Shown one piece after another: positions 9,447 to 21,500 of a stretch of DNA of 25,000 nt. Source of the DNA: Cruorifilaria tuberocauda. Taxonomy: Eukaryota > Nematoda > Chromadorea > Rhabditida > Onchocercidae. The notes under the pieces were generated by a model, which searched no databases, had not been told where the DNA came from, and saw only the letters and a program-made list of their open reading frames with translations. Position numbers and translations under genes: made by a program. The stretch is from assembly GCA_013365365.1 (NCBI GenBank), contig JABVXU010000291.1, forward strand, positions 1 through 25,000, read 5' to 3'. Numbering within the stretch: position 1 is the stretch's first letter; each line of letters starts with the position of its first letter.

Positions 9447-9529
9447 TTAATATCCCGAGAGTTCTTGGAAAGTTTGATCCAATTCTTCGGAAATATTTTT
9501 GTATCGTTCCTTCTCGTGCACCAATTCAT
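9447..9529 (-). CDS. lev-11: Tropomyosin terminal exon 9c (canonical C-terminus)
   Basis: 83 nt coding, TAA at 9449-9447; acceptor ATTACTTACAG. Encodes (D)[19 protein letters not shown] then FQELSGY. The L-S-G-Y ending is that of nematode muscle tropomyosin, which forms the head-to-tail overlap and contacts troponin T. Last exon of the gene in the window; the 3' UTR continues below 9447. Confidence 0.97.
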
Positions 9530-12500
9530 CTGTAAGTAATATAATATTTTCTCAGTCTGTTTGCTCTTTATTTTTCTTTTTTTTGTTAACTCTTTTGTTT
9601 TTGTCATTTTTTCCTAAGTAAAATTCTGTTGTAGGAAAAGCGAGAAAAAAAAACATGCAAGAATGGAAAACAAGAAAAAGGGTAAGGAGGTATTTCATTT
9701 AACTTAATTAATTAACTTAATTAATCGATAGTTAATTAATAATTAACCTAATTAATTTGATAACTCTCATTATTCATATCATATATCCATATGTATATCA
9801 TTCATTTTCAACTACCCAATAATAAGAAATCAAATATCTTAACTTGAAATTAGCCAGTAGTCTGGACTTTTAGCTTGTTTCAATTTTAATTTCTTTCTAA
9901 CTCCAATTTTTAAATATTTTCTTTTCATTATTATATTTAATTACTAAATTAAACTCAATTTTATTTACGATTACTGATTCCAATTTTAGCAATAAAATGT
10001 ATAACTAAAAAGAAATGATACTATTTCACTTAAATTTCTTCAAGTTTACCAAATATTTTCGTCATATTCAGCTTCAGAAAATGAAAAGTCAAAAAAGTTT
10101 TTATTAAATCGAAAAAAAAAGTTTATTAAATCTTTACTTAAAAATTTATTCTATCATTTGTTCGGATAAGAGTAAAATTTAAAATTTTAATAACTGCTTA
10201 TCGACGGATAACATCTCTAATCCGGTTAAAATGCTATTAGAGAGAGGGATAGAAAAGAGAAAAAACAAAGAAGAAAATATTTATTAGTGTTAGTAATCAC
10301 ACGGCAAAAAACAAGCATATCAGTATTAATACTTTATTATATACTATAATATAAATTTTTATTTCTCAGAATTTGGAACTTGCGTATACGCAGAATAACA
10401 GTATCGTTATGAAAATTAATTCTAAAATTTTCATTTTCATTTTTATGAAGGAATTAAAAGGGAGAAAAGAAGTTATCAGAGATAAAGAAAAAAGACCCTT
10501 ATTTTTAGTTCATAAAAATTTTCCTAATTTATTATAAATTTTCATATTTAGATAAATTTCAAAAAGTAAAAATATTAAATTTATGTCTAATATCTAATAT
10601 CACCTAAAAAAATGCAAAAATTCTAAAACATAAATTAAAAACATCAAAAAAATATCGAAAATTTTGTTCAATTCAAGAAAACTGCCCTAAAAGCACAAAT
10701 AAATATAATAGAAAAAATAAAACTTTTCCTAGTTCAAAAATTCAAATTTTTGAAAAAAAGAAAATCACTTGATCCCTGATCCCTTTTACTTACTCGAATT
10801 AACTCAAAGAGAAATATAAGATTTAGACGATTTTCCACTATTTTTTTACTTACTTGAATTAACCAAGCGAGAAATAAAAAGTTTAAACGATTTTTTAATA
10901 TCTAAGTTATTAATATTGAAATTATATGTTTATATGAAATATTATATCACTCCCTGTTCCTCCTTCTTCTTCGCCTTCTTCTCCCGGTAATGATCGGGTA
11001 ATAATCCAGAGGAGAGAAAGGAAAGAAAAAAAAAATCACTAATTTATCATATTTCATTTAACCTTTCCCCATTCAATTTTCACCAAACAATGAATGATAA
11101 TGCAGGTGTAAAATTCACGTGTAATTGCATTCTTGCAGAAAAAAGACAAAAAAAAAAAAAAGAAAATGAAAAATTGCATGAATTCTCATTCATTTATTCA
11201 TTTATTCTGTAAATTTACTAAATGATAGTAAGCTATTGCGAATTCAACGATTTAAAATTATAATTTTAAATTGAAATTTCGAAAGCAAACAAGGAATGTT
11301 TATATGTATTAAAAAAAAATTTTTTTTTTCAAAGCCATATTACGTACATTAGAGAAAAAAAGATGAAAAAAACAAACAAACAAAGAAAACAAACATATGT
11401 AATGTAAATAAGCCTTAAGCATATGACAAATACCAAAAATATTTCATACAAAATTAAATTCTGTTAATTTTCCGTTTTTTCAAACAGTGAATTTGGAAAA
11501 AAAAATTCAATTAATTTTGTTACAATTAATTAATTAATTATAGCATGAAATGGAAAAGTTTTGAAGAAAAATAAAGGAAGAAATTAATTGTAAGGCTTTC
11601 TCCTATAATAACCGGATAATAATAAATCGTAGAATACAGAAAAAGCATGCATATCGTAAAAAAAAAAAAAAACAAAAACTGCACAAATTGATGAGCATTT
11701 AAAATTTAAATTAGCTTAAAACAATATTTGAAATTTGTGAGAGGAAAAAAAAAATGGAAGTTATTTTTTCAGCATAAATGAAATAGGGAAGAAATAAGAA
11801 AGCTATATGTTAATTATTAGCTAATTAATAAATAACATGGACAAACAATAAGAAAAAGAAATCATTTTTTAGAATGAAAATTTATCAATCATCCATCCTC
11901 TTGTCACACATTTTTTCATTTTCCCTATCACTCAATTTTACATTTCAAAATTCTTTCCCAATTCTAAACGAAAATATTTTCATGTGGAAAAAAAAAAGAA
12001 TTTAATTCCCTATTTCATATTTTCTTTTTCATTAATAAAAATAAATTTGAAAAATGGCATATTAATAAAATCTAACATTCAAAACAAAGCTATCCAAAAT
12101 ATATAAGCTGAGAAAAATTAACAGATTTAAAAATTTTTAAACATCATGTTCCAAATTCCAAAAAAAAAAAAAAAAAAAAAAGAGAAAAGTAACAATTAAT
12201 AAAACGGTTCAAAGTTAAAGAGGAAAGAAAAAAAAAAGTAAGGTGTTAGAAGGGGAAGGTTCTGATCAAACAGTATTCAGTTCGCTTAATAGACGATCCA
12301 ATTCCTCCTGTAGCTGTTTCACTTTATTGTCCGAATGTTCCTTGGCTTCTGAAAAAAATGACCAGCACACTGATTAATTAATTAATTATTAATTAATCAC
12401 TCTAATTTGAAAAAATAGTATTAAGAGAAAAAAAAAGCCAGAAAATTGATTAAAATTTTTAGAGATTATACACTGCAAGGAAAAATTAGATTCTATTCAA

Positions 12501-15500
12501 ATTCCATTTTTCGAATTATTTGAACATAAATAACCTAAAAATTTGTCAGCAAGATTGAATTTATTGCAATTTTGATGATTAATTTGCAAATAATTCTATC
12601 CCTATTATCGAAGTGAATTTCAAACTAACTTAAAATTCAAACGTTATACAAACAATCCAAAACAAATCATTTCAGTTAAATGTCAACAAAATATTTTAAA
12701 AAATGATAAAATAGAGTTATCATGAAAAAAAAAAAGTATTGCAAACATTCATAGAAATTTTGTAAGTTTACTTAGTAATTGAAGAAGTTTAATAAAGTCA
12801 AAAGAAATGATATGATATTTCACGTGGAACAGCAAGATGAATGCAGCAAATAAAATTTTATTCGCGTAAAATTTTCGAAAAAAATTTTTAAATATAAAAA
12901 ATTAATTGTGAAAATTATAAATATGAATAAAAATTAAACTTAAAATTTTTTTTACAATTCCGATAATGTACTTAAATGATTTGAAAACGCTTTTTTCAAA
13001 TGATTATAATGAACGGATAATTTTATCTCAAAAATTCCTCAATTTTTTTCTAAAAAATGTTTATTACCCATCGATTATAATTAAACTTTGATAATTAATT
13101 TATTTTAACTAATCTGAAACTGACGAAAACTTTTTTAAAATCTTTTGCTGCATTCCATACTTCTACCTCATGTAATACTATTTAAGAAAACAGATAAGAG
13201 AAAACGTAAGTATTGCATGCATATACGCTCAAAAAAAATTGACGAACGAAAAACGGTAAACAAAAAAACGGTACGGTGAACAGAGAGACGAATAATTCAG
13301 GAGGTTTGAATCTCCTGGACGGTTTGTTCGATCTCTTCCGTCAAATTACGTACACGCTCCTTCTCGATTAATAATTCATCTGTAGCTCTCAATAATTTAC
13401 ATCACACCAATAACAATAACATAAACATTTAAGGACCAAAAAACAAACAAGTGAACAAAAAACAAAAGTACGGTTTGTTAAGGTTTTACTTATTTTACTT
13501 ACTTCAAATTTTATTATCAATCATTCTTTTTCCTGCGTAAAATGGATCATTTATATTAAATATTTAAAGAATTAAAAATGATTTAAAAAAATAAAACACA
13601 AAAAACTTTTATCTTGATTGGCTGAAAATCATTTAATAAATAATTTTTATCTTATCTTACTGAGCTCGAGTAATCTAAAAAAATCATCAAAGCGTCATAA
13701 AGCTCAATAAAATTCTTGGCTAATTAAGACAAATGTTTGTCTTTTTTTTTTCAAATATTTTTTGAACGTCCAAACCAGCAGTTCTAAAAATCAAATCAAT
13801 TAATCGTCAAATCCTTCCAATCTTATCTAATTACTTCATTCTATTTTGATCTAAAAGTTAAGCGTATATTTTAATCAATGATTTAAAATTATTAAAGTTG
13901 CCGAGTAACTATTACAAATTTCTCAAATTTCTTTATTCATTCCTCTTTCAGCAAAAGAAAAAAGAGAAAAAAAATCAAACCTAAATAATAAGTTATATGA
14001 AATTTTTTCAAATTCATAAAAACATTGAAAAAAAACAAACCTTCAAGTCTGTCAACTTCCTTTTGCAATTTTTGAACTGATCGTTCAGCAAATTCCGCTC
14101 GAGTTTCTGCCTATAATAATAAGTAAAATATTAAATTTTCCATTTCTATTTTTAACTTTCCAAATGAAAATGTATGCATAAGCAAAAAAACAAAAAAAAA
14201 AAACCCGAACACATTTTGACTTACAATTTAAAATTAAAAGTATACATTCAAACACAATAATGAAATAAACACAATAATGAATTCAAACACAACAACAATA
14301 ATGGACAAAAGCAAATCTAATTCGTATCTCCTCAACTTACCTATAAACTCTTACTTTAAAAAATTCCTTTTATCATAAATTTAAATAATTGCTTTTTACT
14401 AGTATTTTATATATACCATCATTCATTCATTCATACCTCCTTTAAACGCGCTGATACTGTACGAATTTGTTCCTCGTATGAATCTTCACGTTGTAGAGCT
14501 TTTTCTTCCGATACTTCCAATGATTTCAAATTATTACCGACAACACGAAGCTCTTCTTCCAATTCCACAATTTTGCTGCACAAATGAACAAAACAAAAGT
14601 ATAATATACGATAGATGAAGAGTAAAAGAAAAAGTATTAAAGAGGGAAAAAAAAAATGAAAAATTAAATTAAACGAAAAAAAAAATTATACCAAATAATA
14701 TATATCTTTTAAATATGTACATTAGACTAATTTTCTCCTCCTAATCAAGCATTTTCATAGCATACAACATTTAACATTCATCATTACTACTACAACCACA
14801 ACCATTCATATTTCACAAAAAGACAATATCAACAACTTTTCTTCACAACCACAACCATAAAATTTAGCATTTCATCCCATGTGCTATATCAATGAGATCA
14901 GCGGTATTACATTTTTTTTTTCCTTATTAAAATTTCCATGTTTACTTTTATTCGTATATCTTAGCTATTCGGAATAGCGATGATGTTACTTTTAAAACTA
15001 TGCAAATTTCTTGTATATTTAATTTAATTAATTATTAACTCATTGCTTCTTATACATTAAATAAGTTATTACTCCTCTTGCTAATTTTACTTCATTTGTT
15101 TATCATCTTTAATTCTATTAATTAACAATCAAATTACTATTGCTTGCCCCTCCCCCCCCCCTCCCATAATGGAACTTGTTCACACAAAAATTACATTTTA
15201 TTTCTATCATTTTCTAACCTAACAACAAAAGATACGTTCAATTCAATCGGAAAAATAATTCTAATAATTACTTTAAAATTAGCACCTGATTTATTTACAA
15301 TAGTATAGCAGTAAAACGAAGTCTCATGATCAATTAACATTCAAATAACTTTGCATTACTATTTTATCTCAAATCAAGTATTTCCTATGGTATTCAAGTA
15401 TTCAGATCAAATACTCATCATATCTTTAAATTTCCTTGAAATCTTTTTCTATGGCAAATCAATTGATATTTCTATTTCGAATAATTAATCTAATTAAAAA

Positions 15501-18500
15501 ACTACAGCTACTTACTTTACTTACTTTTATTTCGAATAATTAATCTAATTAAAAAACTACTACTTACTTTAACTAGAGTAAATCTATTCATAAATTAATT
15601 ATGCTAAATACCGCTGATCCCAATATATATTTTTTCATCACTTTTTCACCTCTTTAATCCGATTCTGTAAGCTTTGTATGTGATCGGAGAATGAATTTTC
15701 ACGTTGCAGTGCACGTTCCTCATGAACTTCCAATGCTTTCAAATTCATTCCCACAGCAATCAATTCCCGTTCCATTTCATGTGCTTTTCTGTTGTTTCAT
15801 TCATTCAATCAAAAATTTAAATTTCAAAAAAAAGTCAAGTGGTCAGGTAAACGGATAAAAACCTGATATACGTCAATCTACTAGCAATGTAAATGATAAA
15901 TTGTATTAACATAAATCTCTAACTATAAATATCACGAAAGCCATAATAATAGAAATTATTTCTTGATCAAATATTTATAGATAAATTAGGGTTTTCACGT
16001 TTCCAAGAGACAGAGAAAAAGAATCTTCCATAGATAGTTTACCCAACCTTTGGTACCACCAATCAATATATGTATAATTAATTAGCACATGCTACATTAA
16101 CTTATTCTCAATCAAATTTCCTAAATATTCTAAAAACTTTGAGAAATTTTGAGGGTTATTTGAAATAATTCTATTTGTATTTTTTTACTTAACTTGAATC
16201 TAAAAAATGAAAAAAGGTTAAAAGAAAAAAAAAACTCACGCAAAGACACACGCAAAACAATAATTCGAATACAAATATTTCAAATCAAAAATTTTTTACA
16301 ATAACTTCATCATTTCCCAAATTAAAGAAGAAAATATGCACTGCCTAAATTTCATTAAATTTCCATATTTGATAAAAATTTATTGAAAACTAACTTTTCA
16401 CCGGCTTCTGCACGTTCTTCAGCTCGTTCTAAATCAGCTTCAACCATAGCTAACTTACGAGCTACCTAAAAACACCGTTGGTAAAATATAAAGTAATAAT
16501 TACGAGTGAAATATTTAAACAGAAAGGATTAATTGTTCTTTGCACAGCAAAATAAAAAGATTGGTGAGTGGAAAATAATACATTATATCAGTGAGACTTT
16601 AAAAAACAACGTAATTTACAAAAATAAAAAAACAGACAATTTTAGACTAATTTACCATAAACAATCATAATTATTAGATCAATAAGTATGATACAATGAT
16701 AAATCGGAAAAGATTACGTATAATAAGTCTAAAATAAACATCCATCAAACCGGTTTCAAAACGAATAATTCATTAAACGTTGTTAATAATCTAAAAACCA
16801 TTTACATTTTTTTTTTGAACTATTAATTTCTTACAATACTGTTATAGCTTCAATAGAAGATGAAGTATTCAAATGATAATCAAGAAAACAAAAACCTTGA
16901 ATACGCTTAAATTTTCAAAATTAAACTTAACAACAACCCATTTCAATAACAAACAATAAAACAAAACGAACAAAGAAGGATTAGTATTAAAATTAATATT
17001 CGAAGTTAAACAATAAATTATTAGATAACAAAAAAAGAATTAATCTTTTCAACAAACCTTTAAAAAAAATTAATGTAATTATAAATATAGAAAACTTCGT
17101 AAATATTGAAATATGAAAATATTTGGTTATACTCATCATTTTCTGAAGTAATGAAGTGAACCAAATGATAAAAATTAATTCATATATTCTAGTTAAGTAT
17201 TAATATATTAAAGAATTTAATTTTGAAATTTTAACTCTAAATAAACAAATCTTGAATACAAAATTTATCTACAATATATGATACAATTAATTATATGATA
17301 AATTTCGAGTAAAAAATAAATGTGAAAAAATTTTTATATAAACAAAAGAATGAAAATATTAATCAAATAAATGCATGCAAATCATTTAGTGTTAATTCAT
17401 TTCTTTTTTTTTTTAAAAAAACACGAAATAACAAAATTAATTTTTTCAATTATTTAATCATATTTATATTACTCTGTCAATCATATTACTTAGTTAATAT
17501 CAGTTATATATGAAGAAAAAGATATTATTTGATGAAAAAAAAAATCTACATAAAATTAGTAATAATATTAGATATTTCACTCTTTTCTCTCTCTCTCTCT
17601 CTCTCTCCCAACCTCTCTCTCCCTCTTTCTTTTCATTCTTTTAGAGCACACTCTGTCACCTCATCGTATTTGCGATCAGCTTCTTCGGCTAATAATTGCG
17701 CCTCCTTCAATTGCGATTCCACCGTGTTAGCACGTTCCTCATCTTGGAATGAACGATTTTCCATAACTTTGCGAACACTAAATCCCCAATATAATACAAT
17801 TATTTAATTAAATATCCATTTTTGATTACTAAATTTTATTTCAATTCATAAAATATTTCCTTTTTGCAAAAATAAAAAAAAAAAATTAAACAATTTTATG
17901 CAAATTTTTACTTTACTTATAACGAAAAAAGAAATGAAAAAAATAAAATTGTTAAAACAAAAAAAATTATCTAACTTTTTTAAACTTTTATTTAACCTTT
18001 TGACCTTTAATTTAATTTCATACTATATTTTATAAATATATATATATATATTTCGATAATTTCTTTTCGCTATAAAATTTAATTAATTAGCTGCTAAATT
18101 ATCGTTAATTACATGAAAAATATGAAATGAAAGAAAAACCAACCGCCAGAAGCCTTCTTTTATCTATTTGATACAAAATGATAGAGAAATTAGAAGATAA
18201 AGGAAAGATAGAATGAAGTAAATGAATAAATTAAGAGAATAAAAAAAAGAAAAAATAGTATTTGTGTTGATTATTTAAATTTTTTTTAAATAAAAAAAGT
18301 TAATATAATTAATATAAAATAGAACTTAAAAGGTTAGAGAAGATATACATATAATATATACATATAAAATACACGTACACAAATACATGAAATAAAAATG
18401 AGAAGTAATAATCTAAGAAAAGCGAATATTGACTGATCATGAAGTAAAATGGAATGTAAATTATACTCATCACAAGTATTCATAATATTATAGATTTTAT

Positions 18501-21500
18501 ACAAAAAGTAAAACTTAGATTAGAAAACTTAAAAACTTTGAGTAAAACTTAGATGTAAAAATATTAGATTAACTTCATTCCTCTTTTATCTTCTTATCAT
18601 TTCATCTTATTTCATAATTTTAAATCATCGGTTAATCATAAAAATTTTCAAAACAAATTGAAATTTCAAAATAAACACTAATTTCTCAAATGAAATATAA
18701 TAGAAAGAACAAGTTATATCACGATCAAAAGCAAAACTGTGATAAATCATTCTCAAAAATCTAGATTAACCAAATTTATTCACAATGAATCTTTAAACTA
18801 TCAATTTTATACTTTGTAAAATTAAACATTCAATTAATTTTCAATGAAAATTAATTTCAAGAAAAAAAAAAGAAAGAAACAGATAGGATGGTAAGTAATG
18901 CGGTAAATTAATATTGAATAAAAAATTTTGTTAGTTTAATATGAAAAGAATAGGTAACAGCAAAACCTCGTCTGACTTATTTTCCGTTTCAGCCAGTAAT
19001 GATTGTGCTTCCCGTAATTTTTGCTCCAGCTCACCGCATCGATCATGATCCACGTCAATACGATTTTCCAATGCTTTACGTGCGCTGAATTGATGAGAAA
19101 AAACAAAACACATGTATTTCGCCACTCGGTTATAGATGTTATTTTAAAAAATTTCTAATAAAATTATTGAAAAAAAGTTAATTTTTCTTCTTTCTCTTCT
19201 TGCAATTGCAAAATAAATAAATTATTCTAAATTATTCAAATACTATTATTATCACTTTAAAAAAAAGTTAAGTTGAAAATACTTAGTGATAGTTGAAATT
19301 ATTACTATCAAGTAGAATGTTACTTGTTTAATTGATATGATTTTTCATCGTAAGTATAATTATTAAATTTGTTTGCTTGATAAATTTTAATTCTCCAACT
19401 AAACATTCCTAAGAAAAAAAAAAACCTTCCGCTACTTAAATGATAATCTACAAATAAATCTATTTGTCATGAATAAAATAAAAAGAAAAAATTTCATCAT
19501 ATAAAATTGATATCTTAAATTATCAAATATATAAATATAAAAAATTATCAGGTTATAAGAAGAGATTACAAATAACTTAAGTAACTATAATCGTTTCAAG
19601 TAATTCTCAAATTACTTTTAAACAATATAGATTAAAAAGCATGCAACATGCAATAAATATCTCAAGCATGCATAAAATAATAATTAAATGATGATATCAT
19701 GCATTAATGATGATATAATCGAAATTGTCTTTTTTTTTTTTATCACTTAGGCCGATAACACTTAAATGAAATTATTCTTACCATTGTGGTAACAACAATA
19801 ATACTAAACGAAATGATACATTAAATTCAAATCACGAAAACACATAAATACGTGTAAACAAACACATGAAACATAATAAATGTACAAAAAAAACAAATAA
19901 ATGACATTTAAAAAAAACAATCATATATATGAAAATTACTTTTAAAGTTACTTTGTAAAATTTCGAATCTCCATCATTTCACAATTCTTAAAAAATGCGT
20001 TGCAAAAATCGATTAACTCATCATGTAAACTGAATTGATGTATTAAACAAAAAAAAAAAACATAAAACATGAAGAACTTTTTTCTCACAAAACAAAATTA
20101 ATAGGTAAAAAAAGGTTAACTTAAAAATAACCTCTTCATATTTTCGATCTGCTTCATCAGCTATTATTTTCGCTTCATCAACTTGTATTTCTAAAACATT
20201 TGCTCGTTCCTCATCTTGTTGTGATCGTGTTTCCATTGATTTACGAGCACTATACGATAAAAGAAACGAAAAAAAAAAAAACACGATTATCACGATTATC
20301 ACAAAACAGGACATACACACTAGATATATACTTACTTAATTAAACATTACTTTAACTTATGAGTTATAATTTAATAAATTTGATAATATTTATTTAATCT
20401 TTTACAAGGTTAATTATATTTAATAAGCTTATTGTTAATAATTAATAAAAGCTTGCTATGAAGTGAAAAAAAAAAAAAGCTTGGTGTTACCGTGTAGTAG
20501 TTCACTGTTAATAAATAATCATAAATTATTAAAGCTTACTAAAACGTGAAAAAAAAAACTTTGTGGAAAAAATTTTAATATATAGATTATATTCATTTAA
20601 AAAGCTATGTGATGTGATAAGATTAGAAAAATTTAAGCATAACAGAAAAATAAGAAAATATAATAATTTGTATGTTAAATTTTTAATCGACGTATTTTAA
20701 TATGTATCTATTTAACACAATCATTTATTATGATAAACATTTAAATTAGTAACTTATCTATTTTTATAAATTCTCAGATTAGTTGCTCATTTTTCTTTAA
20801 CTAAAAAAATTAATTCATGAAAAAAATAAAAATATGAGTTAAAAATCGATGCCAAAAAAAAAGCTTAATTTCAAATCAAGTTTTTTTTTCTACATCAAAA
20901 ATATACTATCCAATCGTTAGGTAATACTTTGTTACTAAAAAAAGAAAGTAAAAAAAGAAAAAGTTAAAAATAAAATAAGAGGAAAATTTTGATTGAGAAT
21001 GATGAAAAAAAAAAAAAACAGGAGGCTGAGGAGGCTTATTTTGTTTTTCTTTTGATGGTACAATAGATGAAATTAAATTACTGATAGCTTTGGCTGCCGT
21101 TTCGGTTGGCTTCTCTTTTTTTTTCTGAATTTTTTTTTTGCCGGTTAAATAAAAATTTCCGGAAAATTTTCCTCATTTGAAGGAATATTCCAGAAATTTT
21201 GTTACTACCAGCAGCATTTCCGTAATTATTTCGCTGACCGTTCAGATTCATCAGCTGTATGTGTTGCTTCTTCCAGCTTATCCGTTGCAATCTTCAAACG
21301 TTCTTCTGCTCGTTCCAATTCCTCTTCCAGAAGTGTCATACGACGATTCAGGGCTGCTACCTCAGCCTCCGCCTAGAAGTTATACTTTTTCTCCAATCTT
21401 CATATTCCTTCCTTCCTTCCTTCCTACTTTCCTACCTTCCTACATTTCTTCCTTTTTTCCGGTTGTACTATCTTTCTAACCGGAACAAATAAAATTATTC

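Larger units (their letters stand above)
14576..15649. promoter_or_regulatory. Intron between exons 7a and 7b with structured elements
   Basis: About 1.07 kb. Unlike other introns here it combines a long-range complementary pair (15607-15622 with 14893-14908), a C-tract on the + strand (G-tract in RNA, 15147-15165), and a 55-bp duplication carrying three GTAAGT decoys (15473-15567). No exon seen. Confidence 0.6.

Noticed and set aside
10951..11010. CT/purine-rich stretch that reads as an Arg-rich peptide on the minus strand, as a possible extra terminal exon
   Set aside because: No matching phase-1 acceptor, no heptad pattern, and no resemblance to tropomyosin C-termini.
17529..17807. 92-codon + strand frame over exon 5c
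   Set aside because: Antisense of a tropomyosin exon plus the CT repeat.
21078..21290. Minus-strand frame overlapping exon 4b in another reading frame
   Set aside because: Out of frame with the conserved tropomyosin peptide; it ends in intron sequence.
21177..21492. Two overlapping + strand frames over exon 4b
   Set aside because: Antisense shadows of exon 4b and the CTTCC repeat.
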